Shown here piece by piece: positions 22,330-32,884 of a stretch of DNA of 64,000 nucleotides. The position numbers and the translations under genes were made by a program. The number at the start of each line of letters is the position of its first letter. Positions within the stretch are counted from its first letter, which is position 1. The notes under the pieces are model-generated. The model was not told where the DNA came from. It was given only the letters and a program-made list of their open reading frames with translations, and searched no databases. The stretch is from Mytilus californianus (Eukaryota > Mollusca > Bivalvia > Mytilida > Mytilidae). Location: the NCBI RefSeq assembly GCF_021869535.1, contig NW_026262668.1, forward strand, positions 20,713,732 through 20,777,731, in the 5' to 3' direction.

Positions 22330-23540
22330 ATTAAATAAAATTGAGAATGGAAATGGGGAATGTGTCAAAGAGACAACAACCCGACCATAGAACAGACAAC
22401 AGCAGAAGGTCACCAACAGGTCTTCAATGCAGCGAGAAATTCCCGCACCCGGAGGCGTCCTTCAGCTGGCCCCTAAACAAATATATATACTAGTTCAGTG
22501 ATAATGAACGCCATACTAAACTCCAAATTGTACACAAGAAACTAAAATTAAAAATAATGCAAGACTAACAAAGGCTAGAGGCTCCTGACTTGGGACAGGC
22601 GCAAAAATGCGGCGGGGTTAAACATGTTTATGAGATCTCAACCCTCCCCCTATACCTCTAGCCAATGTAGAAAAGTAAACGCATAACAATACGCACATTA
22701 AAATTCAGTTCAAGAGAAGTCCGAGTCTGATGTCAGAAGATGTAACCAAAGAAAATAAACAAAATGACAATAATACATAAATAACGACACACTACTAGCA
22801 GTTAACTGACATGCCAGCTCCAGACTTCAATTAAACTGATTGAAAGATTATGTCTTCATCATATGAATATCAGGCACAATCCTTCCCGTTAGGGGTTTAG
22901 TATCATACCATCATAACATATATGAGAAGAACATAACCCGTGTCATGCCAACAACTGGTTTTTAAATAAATGTGTTTAGTGCCGATGCAAAGACCCTATA
23001 AGTGAATCAATATTAACGCCAAAATATGCAATCTTTAATGACCTGACAACAGTATCGTAACTATATTCTTCTTAATAAGTCTATTTAAAGGTTTTGTTAA
23101 CTTCAGAGGTGAATACTGACATTTTTGTGCTTTATAAAGAATATTTCCATAAAAAATTGGATGTGAAATACCTGAACGTATAAGAAGTCTGCATGTTGAG
23201 CTATATTTACGAATGATGTCCTTATACCGATGATAAAATTTAGTAAATGTTTTGACTAGTTTGTGATATCGAAAACCCTGGTGTAATAATTTTTCAGTAA
23301 TTTAGTATTAGCTTTATTTGAAGTAAGTTCAACAGGATAAATTTCTTTAGTAAACATACTGAAGTCGTCATTATTTAGAGCCAAAATATCATCCAAATAT
23401 CTAAAAGTATTATTAAATTTGTGTATCAGATGTTGTTTCGATGGGTCTTTGCTGATTTTTGTCATAAATTGTAACTCATAGCAATACAAAAAAAGGGTCC
23501 GCAATAAGTGGTGCACAGTTAGACTACACGATTAGTCCAA
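22330..23540 (-). pseudogene. Truncated retroelement with RT core, internal deletion
   Basis: The minus strand begins inside the RT (NCAPLI..LFLYCYELQF) and continues through FRYLDDILALNNDD (catalytic YLDD) and IYPVELT. It then jumps to LLKNYYTRVFDITN, skipping about 80 codons present in the plus-strand relative at 33.5-34.3 kb. The 3' part (22860-22930 and 22570-22690) and the terminus at 22330-22450 match 34.35-34.68 kb and 36.0-36.2 kb. So this is a 5'-truncated, internally deleted member of the same family as the element at 32.9 kb. Confidence 0.7.
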
Positions 23541-23920
23541 AGTATACCTAATAAGTTGGATATGGTACACCTTCTTACGCTTAATCAAATTAATCATTAA
23601 TCATAAGACGCGTCGGCCTGGGTGATTTGATGTTATGAATGTAAAATTACAAATACTGATGATAAGGAGGACATACGATAAGGCCATTGGTTGACTCCTT
23701 GGATTTGATAATAACAAAATATGATAAATCTTCTATCAATTATATTCCCTCATATGTTTACAAAACATTAGCCTGTTAGATATTAGTATTGATATTTTTG
23801 TATTTTTTCTAACAAATTGTTGTGTTTCAGACTTCATTTCATTAAAAACTGTCAGAAAAAAACTAATTTTAAGATACTGATATTAATATATTAGATATGA
23901 GCTTCAACTTTATTCTTTAA
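23541..23920. other. No gene seen
   Basis: AT-rich sequence between a retroelement remnant and a family B edge. Some frames near 23550-23700 could be decayed RT upstream sequence but I cannot show it. Confidence 0.3.
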
Positions 23921-24470
23921 TCCTTTGGTATCTTACGCCTCTCTTTTACTCTGCTAGAAGATGTCTTATCAAAATATGTTAATGCAAAAAAAAAAAAAAT
24001 CATTTCGAATACTTTTAATCGTATCTTATTTTGGGAAAAACTATACAAAAATGAAATAAAAAAGAAACAAGTTGTAATTCTGGTGCTTCCGAAGCGAATT
24101 ACTTGATTTACAATAGTGTTTAAATACTTGGATACTAACGGCACTACGGCATCTACAGATACATGCAGAGAATAATAATATCCACCTATGGTTAAATTTG
24201 TCTGGGGCTGTCGGAACCGTAGTTTCTTAATAATTTCTAACTCTAACAACGGAGAATTTAAGATAAGTATGTTGTTAATCATGGCAGTGCCAAAAACTGA
24301 CTCTTGGGTTGATGATACCGTTGGGAACTGGAAGTCCAATAGGCTGGTCCTCTCCCTTGCAACATATACCTTTGTCAGAGCCAAACAGATAAAGGACAGA
24401 GAACCAGTCTAGAAGTCCAACAGCAGCGATACTGATCAAGCCCTACAAATTGAACAAAACACTTTATTAA
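23920..24470 (-). other. Coding-like segment of unknown origin flanked by inverted family B edges
   Basis: The minus strand is open for more than 150 codons with ordinary amino-acid composition in its first 90, for example DFQFPTVSSTQESVFG, MINNILILNSPLLELE and RQPQTNLTIGGYYYS. It could start after a splice-acceptor-like TTCTAG at about 24407. The plus strand is also open for 75 codons over part of it. Left (23925-23950) and right (24468-24530) edges resemble the family B start in opposite orientations, so it may be the interior of a transposon. I do not recognise the protein. Confidence 0.3.
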
Positions 24471-24472
24471 AA

Positions 24473-24665
24473 GAGGTGGAAGACATCATAGGGACAATAA
24501 CAAAATTTATAAGTCAATAAGAAACCGAAAATTTAAATCAACGTCGAAAAGACAAACAAATCTTGAAATCACTTAACAGAAACAACAGTCTACAAAATAT
24601 TGCATAGAAATTAAGAACTAAATTCCCGGGTGCTCCTATGTTATATCCGTTGTGTTGCTCACTCA
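24473..24665 (+). repeat. Interspersed repeat family B copy, diverged
   Basis: 'TTTATAAGTCAATAAGAAAC' and the terminal 'GTTGTGTTGCTCACTCATGT' match the ends of better copies. Confidence 0.5.
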
Positions 24666-24699
24666 TGTTTAGTATACAAACTCAATGTTAAGTGTCATT

Positions 24700-24800
24700 C
24701 GGTGATGTTATAATCGAGGAAAAGAGGATGGAATTGTGGCTACGACATTGGGACATATCTGTGATTATATGTGACACAGATATTCCATAACATTCAAACC
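24700..24800 (-). pseudogene. Short RT-tail fragment
   Basis: The minus strand reads YGISVSHIITDMSQCRSHNS, the C-terminal block that follows 'KFYxRHH' in this RT family. Adjacent sequence is diverged. Confidence 0.5.
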
Positions 24801-25019
24801 AATTCAAAGATTTTTTGTTCGAATCAGAGTGGTATTTTACAAAGTATAATTTATCCCTAGATAAGGTGATCATTTTAGGTTGAATGTATAAATTTTTCAT
24901 GACATGATCATACCAATTTCTCAATGAAGTTAACATAATTTTGAATGGATGGAAGAATTGTACATTTTTTTTTGTTTCCAAGGTATAATCATTCCTCCTT
25001 CATTAGTGTACCAAATGTT

Positions 25020-25440
25020 GATTCTAAAAGTCTATTTCGCGTCGAACAAAATCATAAAATGGAAATTCGAAAGAAACTAATGTAAACATAAAATAGCTTT
25101 TGGACATGATCATTTACTATTGAAAAGGTCGACATTACATCAGATGATGGAATATGACGAATATAAGGTAGTGGGGTTGCCATTTATTCTTCAAATAATG
25201 TGGAATGCCTTAATAAAAGCTCAAAAGATCTTTGTATTTTTGCCCCCTTAAAAAGTATCAATATAAAATCTACTAAAAGATACACCATCATGCAATCACG
25301 GAAGTCCTAATCATTAACGATAAAAATGCCAACGGAAACTTGATTTCAATATTTTGGTTACCTACCTTTAACACAATTTGGTTCGGTATCTTCTGTCAGT
25401 GATTAATGATTATCTGAAAGTGTGTGTAATTATGTCTTAA
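25020..25440. repeat. Diverged copy of the dispersed module
   Basis: Shares 'ATGGAAATTCGAAAGAAACT', a 'CATCATGCAATCACG' block and a 'GTGATTAATGATTATCTGAA' block with other copies. It lacks the TATATAAG motif. Confidence 0.4.
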
Positions 25441-25729
25441 GTGAACGAATTCATGGTTATTGTGAATTGTGTTATTATTATTATGACAAAGAAACATTGT
25501 CATTAACCAATTTTGTGTTTCTATTTCCAATATATATAATACTTTGACAAGAAATAACGTTGAAACAAATACAATGAATCAGTAGCCCAACGAAACAATT
25601 CACAAATGGTAGTCTAGTCTTTGTGTGGTATGTTGTAAAAATCTATTTACTTAAAATACAACTATAATTCACAGTTACAGCTTTCGTGTTTTTAAAACCA
25701 GCTTGTACGTTTTACAATCAGTCTGGATT

Positions 25730-25870
25730 CGCATGGCGGGTGATGCATGTATAGCATGAAATACTTATCCTGTCTACGCACTAGGTCTCGCTTCATTTAT
25801 GCGATCTTTAAGTTATTTTTTAACTTGGTTTATATGTTCTAAATGGACTTGCGAGATTTGAACTTCGGTA
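25730..25870 (+). mobile_element. 3' remnant of the RT element family
   Basis: 'GGCGGGTGATGCATGTATAG' and 'CTAGGTCTCGCTTCATTTAT' match the sequence after the RT fragments at 9.5 and 22.2 kb. No RT codons remain. Confidence 0.5.
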
Positions 25871-25919
25871 AATTTCTATTGCCTCCTCATTACACGTAAG
25901 AAAGATATGTGTGATACCG

Positions 25920-26400
25920 ATTTATTGTTTCGTTTGTTGATAAAGTCTAAGGTTTGATTTTGTCAGTTTTTATGGATTTCCCCTTTTTCAATTTACCTTG
26001 AAGTTCGGTATTTTTGTTAATACTTTTGTTCTTGTTGCTGTTTCATGGGTGTATACCTCACATCTACTTTTTCATGGTATATACAATCACCACATGCATT
26101 TGATTTATTATCAAACTGTTTTCCCTTATAATTTGCATATTCTGTCAAGTTTTATAGTAAGAGAATATACATGTAATGATCATACAAGTGAAAGGTTTAG
26201 CTAGCTATAAACCCAGGTTTGATCCACCATTTTCTACATAAGGAAATGCCTGTACCAAGTGAGGAATATGACAGTTATTTTCCATTCGTTTGATGTGTTT
26301 GAGCTTATGGTTTTGCTATTTGTTAAGGGACATTCCAGTATTTTTGTTACTTTACTTTTTATGACGATTATACATATGGTTATTTGTAGTAAGATTCCTA
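25920..26400 (-). repeat. Interspersed repeat family C copy
   Basis: 'ATTTACCTTGAAGTTCGGTA', 'GGTTTAGCTAGCTATAAACC' and 'CCTGTACCAAGTGAGGAATA' match, in reverse, the copy at 47740-47920. Confidence 0.65.
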
Positions 26401-26459
26401 ATGACTAGCTATGACTTATAAAAATATTCAAACAGGACTAACACGGATGGCGTCACTAG

Positions 26460-27330
26460 TTAAACAAGAGCTGTTGATTCTTCCGGGATCATCTGAGTGC
26501 ATCCCTTGTTTTGTTCAGGTTCTTGATGCTCAGTCTGCTCGAGCTTTAGATGTCTGTGTAGTGTTTTGTTCAGGCTCTTGATGCTCAGTCTGCTCGAGCT
26601 TTAGATGTCTGTATAGTGTTTTGTTTAGGCTCTTGATGCTCAGTCTGCTCGAGATTTAGATGTCTGTGTAGTGTTTTGTTCAGTTTCTTGATGCTCAGTC
26701 TGCTCGAGCTTTAGATGTCTGTGTAGTGTTTTGTTCAGTTTCTTGATGCTCATTCTGCTCAAGCTTTAGATATCTGTGTAGTGTTTTGTTCAGGCTCTTG
26801 ATGCTCAGTCTGCTCGAGCTTTAGATGTCTGTGTAGTGTTTTGTTCAGGCTCTTGATGCTCAGTCTGCTCGAGCTTTAGAAGTCTGTGTAGTGTTTTGTT
26901 CAGTTTCTTGATGCTCAGTCTGCTCGAGCTTTAGATGTCTGTGTAGTGTTTTGTTCAGGATCTTGATGCTCAGTCTGCTCGGGCTTTAGAAGTCTGTGTA
27001 GTTTTTTGTTCGTGTTCTTGATGCTCAGTCTGCTCGAGCTTTAGATGTCTGTGTAGTGTTTTGTTCAGGTTCTTGATGCTCAGTCTGCTCGAGCTTTAGA
27101 TGTCTGTGTAGTGTTTTGTTCAGGTTCTTGATGCTCAGTCTGCTCGAGCTTTAGATGTCTGTGTAGTGTTTTGTTCAGGTTCTTGATGCTCAGTCTGCTC
27201 GAGCTTTAGATGTCTGTGTAGTTTTTTGTGGACGCTTGTTTTTCTTCTGTCTATTTCTTATGTCAATGATGGTGTGTTTTTATAAATTGTTATTTGAGAT
27301 CCCTCTATGTACTTTCTGTTTGTTTTTATC
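26460..27330 (-). repeat. Family B copy containing an internal minisatellite
   Basis: The flanks ('CTGTTGATTCTTCCGGGATC' on the left; a TTTTTGTGGACGC-type block on the right) are family B in reverse. The middle has been replaced by the 55-bp array at 26516-27230. Confidence 0.55.
26516..27230. repeat. 55-bp minisatellite, 13 copies
   Basis: Units start at 26516 and every 55 bp after. Each contains TTCTTGATGCTCAGTCTGCT, CGAGCTTTAGATGTCTG and TGTAGTGTTTTGTT. The unit resembles one stretch of family B (GTTGCTCAGTCTTTAG..TGTTGTGTTTT), so the array seems to have grown out of the repeat itself. Units are highly alike, implying recent expansion or conversion. Confidence 0.95.
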
Positions 27331-27779
27331 TTTCTTCCTTTTAGTACAGAGATTTTTATCACATATTTCACATTTCATGTATATTTTGCCGGATAAATAA
27401 AGGTTTTATATATTCAGCAGTACAGTGGATTATTTTTTAATTATTTCATTATGATCAGCAAAAATAGTTTGAGATTTCAGAATCTGCAAGCTTTTGTTAA
27501 TACTTAATCGGCACTTTATATATGTAAAACCGAATTAAATTGAATCCTTTCGCCTGTCTGGTTTCGTTTTGGCTTTTATAGTTGGGGTCATTTCTAACAT
27601 CTCTTTAGAACTTGCAAAATAAACTGTCAAAGAACAGTTCTGGAACAGTTCTTCCATGGAACAATTCTATCCTAGAACTGTCAGGATAAGTTCAAGGGTA
27701 GACCTTTAAGAATCACTTCCAGAGAAGCACTGTCCAAAACCGGTTGACGGTAGAACTGTCAGGATCAGCACGTTTCATT

Positions 27780-27880
27780 GGATGATACAGTCGAACGTTT
27801 GATTTTGTCATGTTTTATTGACTATCCCCTTTTTGAATTTACCTTTGAGTTCGGTATTTTGATAATACTTTTTTTCTAGG
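27780..27880 (-). repeat. Family C fragment inside a short-repeat region
   Basis: 'GAATTTACCTTTGAGTTCGG' matches 25990-26010. It interrupts sequence rich in GTTCTAGGGTAGAACTGTC motifs. Confidence 0.5.
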
Positions 27881-27882
27881 TG

Positions 27883-27965
27883 AACTGTCTAAATCTGTTC
27901 TAGGGTAGGACTGTCAGAATCTGTTCTAGGGTAGAACTGTCAGAATTTGTTCTACGGTAGAACAG
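27883..27965. repeat. 26-bp tandem repeat, 3 copies
   Basis: Three units of the form CTGTTCTAGGGTAGAACTGT plus CAGAAT. The AGAAC/TGTTCT halves form imperfect palindromes. Scattered relatives lie at 27625-27760, before the family C insertion. Confidence 0.75.
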
Positions 27966-28019
27966 ATCTTAATGACACCAAATTAGAACAGCTCTCTAGT
28001 CGTGATTAAGAACAGGGGA

Positions 28020-30420
28020 AGAATCTTCACTTTAGATAAAAAGGATTAACAAGTACAAATAATTTTAGTCTTGGTTGTATCTTTCAGTTTTATTTTCTCT
28101 CTTCTTGTTTAAAAGTATTTTTTAATCAAAAACAGTTGTATTTGTATCTAATAATACTTGAGCAGTAGGGAAATATATTTCTTATACAAATTTCCGTAAT
28201 TGTTACAGGTAGAGGACAACTTTTGAGTGTTTATTACAGGTAAAATATTTGTATTTCACATCAATATCATTTTCTCGGAGAGTGTTTTGTATGCCCGAGA
28301 TTTTCTTACATTATACAATATCAGCTTGATACATTGTGGTTAAGTATCTTTATATAATTGTTGGCACACGCTAAGAGTAACAACAAAAAGGAGCGAGACC
28401 TGGTTCGTCGGCAGTGTATGCGTCTCTTGCTATATATGTATCACACGCCATTCGAATTCACACATATAAACCGGATACCGGGATCATTCTGTCAGTTTGC
28501 TTAAATTGAATTTCATAAGTTTAACTTTTACCGGATATGCATACATTCTTGGAGGACGGATTCACAATAACATACCTGGAATGGTTTTTGAAAGAACAGT
28601 ACCAATTTTACTGCATCGGAGGCGCATCTGGAAAATAACAGTTTTGTCAGTAATGCTCGAGGCCAAACTATTTAAAAATCCGAAAAAAATATCTCAAGTA
28701 TAGCCAAATACAAAAAAAGGTATCAGAGCTTTGTAAGAGGAAGATTTATTCCTTATTTTAATATGATATCTAAATTTTATAACGATAAATTTCAATCAAA
28801 CTTATTTTTATGCCAGTTCGAAAATACTTCTAAATTTGAGTTATACTAACTTTGGATTGGGATAAATTCGTATTGCAATATACAAAATAGTGGTTTTAAT
28901 TTCATTCTGTATTGTGTTAATTCCGGGAGTTTGAACAATATGACCAGAATATCTATTTATTATTTATCTTATACATATGATGTTTTTGTATTCCAATAAA
29001 GATAAATACAAATAATATAATGTCAATTGCATGTCTCGATACAGAATTTTGGGATTGTAACACTTTTTATTGATAATTTCGTGTTAGTGTTAGGTGTTAT
29101 ATATTTGATCGTATGTGTTGATTTTTTACAACTTAATTACTCTCGGGGGCGATAAAGCGCCTGTAAATCATTGTGGGCGCTAGAATATCATGTTCAGCTT
29201 ATGTTAACATTATAGATTTCTGTGTTTGATAACATTGTCTTATTGAACCTCTTGATCATTAAAACATCTTAATAAGGAGATTTGGGCAGTGTCTATACAA
29301 ACGTTTACACCTTAGTTTATTGGTCCATCTGACCATAGATGTATGGGTTTATACATCTATGATCTTACACTTCCAATAGGGAAAAGTAAAATAAAAAAAA
29401 AAACGAATTCCAAGGAAAATTCAAATCGGAAAGTCCCTTATCAAATGGCAAAATCAAAAGCTCAAACACATCAAACGAATGGAAAACAATTGTCATATTC
29501 CTGACTTGGTTCATATTTGATTTGATTTTGATATACACCTATTTTTTACGCCTTGTATATTCTTATTTTGTTCTCAAAATCTATGAAGATATGGTTTTTA
29601 AATGACTTAAGTTTAGAATTTGAAATACCATTCATCTCTTGATATGCGATAAATAGCAATTCATGATGATATGATTAAAATATAGCCATTGATTAAAACA
29701 AAACACATGGTTTGAATGTCCTTATAAAATGAACATTGATAATTTCTACTTTTTAAAACAATACCAATTCCTTAGTGCGCAAATATTTATAATTTTACTA
29801 AAATTAAAACCCATATGAAGAAACAGTCGCGAACTTTACCTGTAATAGACCATTGTCGTATATTTCAGCATAGAAATATTTCAAATAACGAGGCGTTGAG
29901 TATACGTGCGTTCCTAGATTTCCATAAACTTAAAAATTTTAAAGTTAGAATGACGTTTGTTTTACAATTTTAACATTTTTTAAAAAAAAATATGGCAAAT
30001 GCCATTTTATTTTTGTCATACAATTCAATTGCAAACATACGAACTCCATCGATATGAAATGGTCATTTCCTGTTATCCATTAAATTTCATTACTTGAACT
30101 CTCCAACTAAGAAATTTAATACTCTGTTAATTAAACTCGAAAACTTTTGTGTTAAAAGCAAATATGTTTATTTGTTTTTGCGTTGTAACTGAAATGTTAG
30201 TTTCAAATGGTCACGCGTTGAAGTTAAGTTTATGTACACAAAACAATATCCAGACAAAAATAAGCATTGTTTCATATTTTAAGTGTATATTGAACGATGT
30301 CAATTATACATTTTGAAATGTCTGATAAAATCTGAATCGGATTTACGTTTTAATACTCTGTAATTCCTGTCATTGTTTCATTAACTATAGTGACAAGTTA
30401 ATCAGCACTAACTGAACAGG
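28020..30420. other. Long stretch without a recognisable gene
   Basis: AT-rich. Contains a family D fragment at 28595-28690, a small hairpin at 29334-29361 with arms CATAGATGTAT/ATACATCTATG, and a family C fragment at 29400-29520. No ORF with protein-like character. Confidence 0.45.
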
Positions 30421-30429
30421 ATCGTCACG

Positions 30430-30476
30430 ATTGGTCGCTTATGCAAATTATTTGCATATGGTAAAGTATATAAAAG
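30430..30476 (+). promoter_or_regulatory. Compact RNA polymerase II promoter: CCAAT, double octamer, TATA
   Basis: An inverted CCAAT box (ATTGG, 30430-30434) is followed by the octamer ATGCAAAT (30441-30448), its mirror ATTTGCAT (30450-30457) and a TATA box TATATAAAAG (30467-30476). Spacing is that of a proximal promoter. Octamers are sites for POU-domain factors (known). Initiation would be expected near 30497-30500. A consensus splice donor follows at 30534, so the first exon would be a short leader. Confidence 0.6.
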
Positions 30477-30497
30477 TAGACAATATTTCATATCTGT

Positions 30498-31380
30498 CCT
30501 TTCTAAGAACATTTGAGGATTGATAATTGTGTGGTAAGTTCTTATTTTACATTTAAACTATTTTTGAAGCCTTAGAAGCATTTCAGATGGATACCTTACA
30601 TTTTTTAAACACATGTTTACATGTATCATGATGTTCTTGATACAAATTGCTTAATTGTTTGAATTTTGAATAACAATTTGATAGGAACTTTTATGAGAAC
30701 AATGGTGCTCATTAATACCTTTCTTTACCTTAACATTATGAAGAGGAAATACTATAAAAGTTAATAAACGGTTTTGTTACCTTTCGTATCACTAGTTATA
30801 ATTTTATTTATACACTTTTAAATCTTATTTACTTTAGTGGGGCACTTGAGTTCCCTCATGTTTTTATGGCGTTCTTGTTAGTCTTTAATTTTACATGAAG
30901 TGTTCTGTTGACCTTTTTTGTCTACTCCTTTTTATTCGTGTGTTTTGCTTTAACTTGTGTTTTATTTTATTGCACCTTGGAATTATTTATTTCCTCAACT
31001 TCAGTGCATTTAAAGAAAAAGTATGCTCAAAATAATTGATATTGCATCGGTATGAAACATTTTAATTTCTATTTTGATACTGACAACAGCCTCTCCTAAT
31101 TCAAGAGAATCCTTATCTAACGAAACTATAACTCATATTTGATCATTTTCGTGATCAATATTTGCAATTTAATTATTTTAATTTTCAACAGGTTAAGGAA
31201 TACTTCGCATTTTTTGGTAGTCAAAAAGTGGCACTTGGTATACCTCTTCATTTGTCTAACCATTTGTGTTTACAGAATACGATGCTGCTTCTCATTGAGA
31301 TAACCATTCAAAATAAAGATAGTTTTTTCCCCATATTCTCCGTATTAATTCTGTATCAAATAAAAAAAAGATGATTTTTG
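30498..31380 (+). ncRNA. Possible two-exon transcript, coding status unknown
   Basis: Inferred from the promoter at 30.43-30.48 kb, a strong donor GTGGTAAGT at 30531-30539, a pyrimidine-rich acceptor ending TTCAACAG at about 31191, and AATAAA motifs at 31312 and 31359. The second exon holds only a short ORF from its first ATG (about 30 codons, ending KKR), so the product may be a tiny peptide or a non-coding RNA. A longer gene with the coding exons further right is an alternative, but the next 5 kb is repeat DNA. Confidence 0.3.
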
Positions 31381-31559
31381 TAAGCTGCTGTTCTTATAAT
31401 ATATATAGTAGAGAAGATAGTATAACAGCGTCAAAATGTTTTCTCGATTTACGAATTTTGCAATGAAATTTACAAGATTGTAATCAAAAACAAAGACTGG
31501 ATAAATTCATTGTTTTATTGAGAATTTAGTTTGTCTAGCATGGAAAGAAAAAGTTTTAT

Positions 31560-31810
31560 TTATTCTAAAAGAGAGGCGAAAGATACCAAAAGAATATTCA
31601 AACTCATAAGTCGAAAATAAACTGACAACGGCATGGCTAAAAAAGAAAAAGACCAACAGACTAACAATAGTACACAAAACACAACATAGAAAACTAAAGA
31701 CTGAGCAACACGAACCCCACCAAAAACTGGAGGTGATCTCAGGTGCTCCGGAAGGGTAAGCGGATCCTGCTCCACATTTGGCACCCATCGTGTTGCTCGT
31801 GTTAGTACAA
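31560..31810 (+). repeat. Interspersed repeat family B copy, complete
   Basis: Best copy in the window. It starts TAAAAGAGAGGCGAAAGATA, includes 'ACTGACAACGGCATGGC', 'ACACGAACCCCACCAAAAAC' and 'CCGGAAGGGTAAGCGGATCC', and ends 'CCATCGTGTTGCTCGTGTTA'. Minus-strand ORFs of 74 and 93 codons here are by-products of the repeat. Confidence 0.8.
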
Positions 31811-32056
31811 ACCCGTTAATAAGTTTAAACGAAGTTTGTCTTTAGAAATATATACATGTATGCTTAATTATCTCTTTATTACAGTCATAACTGCTATACC
31901 ACCGTCACATTAAGTTCATTATTGTGGTCATTAATTCTCTGCTTCGCTCACAAAAAATTCCTTGCCCGATCACAAATTCTTTAATTCGATCACAAAATCT
32001 TTATTTTTGTCACAAAATGCTTAAATCGGTCATAAAAGCATTTAATGCTGTCACAA

Positions 32057-32168
32057 CAGGCGCGGATCCATTATTCAATGTTAGAGGGAAGCTCCTTAGA
32101 ATTAGGAATACAAGGACTTTATTTTGACACAAAAGGGGGATAGTGCGCCCCGTCTGAATCAACTCCTG
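32057..32168. mobile_element. MITE-like element with CAGGCGCGGATCCA end
   Basis: Starts CAGGCGCGGATCCA and ends with a related inverted TGAATCAACTCCTG. It is bordered by CACAA on the left and TACAA on the right, an almost perfect 5-bp target-site duplication. It interrupts a run of 'GTCACAAAATG'-type short repeats at 31940-32055. Confidence 0.6.
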
Positions 32169-32261
32169 TACAAACCATTTATATCCGCTTTACTTTGACA
32201 ACAAAGTCTCAACAACTGTCACACAAGCTATATGAAAAAATAATGCCATCGTAATAGACCA

Positions 32262-32560
32262 AGCATTATACAAATAAGATGATGTGGTATGATTGCCAGT
32301 GAGATAACTTTCCACCAGAGTTCGTGCAGTGGATACACGTATAAGCAATTATAGATCACCGTACGGACTTCAACAATGAGAAAAACCCATACCGTATAGA
32401 CTGCTATAAAAGACTCAATATGAAAAATTTGAAACAATTCAATTGAGAAAACTAACGGCATAATTTATAACAAAACAACTTATGAAAAACAAATATGACA
32501 GACATGAACCATCGGCAACCATTGAACTACAGCCTCCTAACTTGCTGACAGAATTTTTAA
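32262..32560 (-). mobile_element. Truncated retroelement 3' end, family A
   Basis: Starts with the reverse of the family terminus (AAGATGATGTGGTATGATTG) and runs through the reverse of 'GGCCGTAC'. No ORF of its own. Confidence 0.65.
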
Positions 32561-32884
32561 TTTTAATGTATACAGAGGGGTAACAAGTATGTTAGCAATT
32601 CAGGAACAGCGTCTAGGAGTACAGAACAACTTAACATATAAAACAAGATTAAGGGAACCGATTAATATCGTAACATGTTTTTCTTTCCTTACAAATTTAA
32701 CTAGTTCTTATGATTATTTTACTTATATTTTCAAACGACAATTTCAAGTCTTCTTGTTTTCTTCCTTCTATATTTTTCCCTTTCTTGGTTTACTTCCATT
32801 CCCGTTTGCTTATTTGGTTATTCATGACGATGTTTACCCTACTGGTTGTAATATCGCCCTGAACATGCAACATTCCAACTGACT

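Noticed and set aside
31507..31788. Minus-strand ORFs of 74 and 93 codons
   Set aside because: Produced by the antisense of a family B copy.
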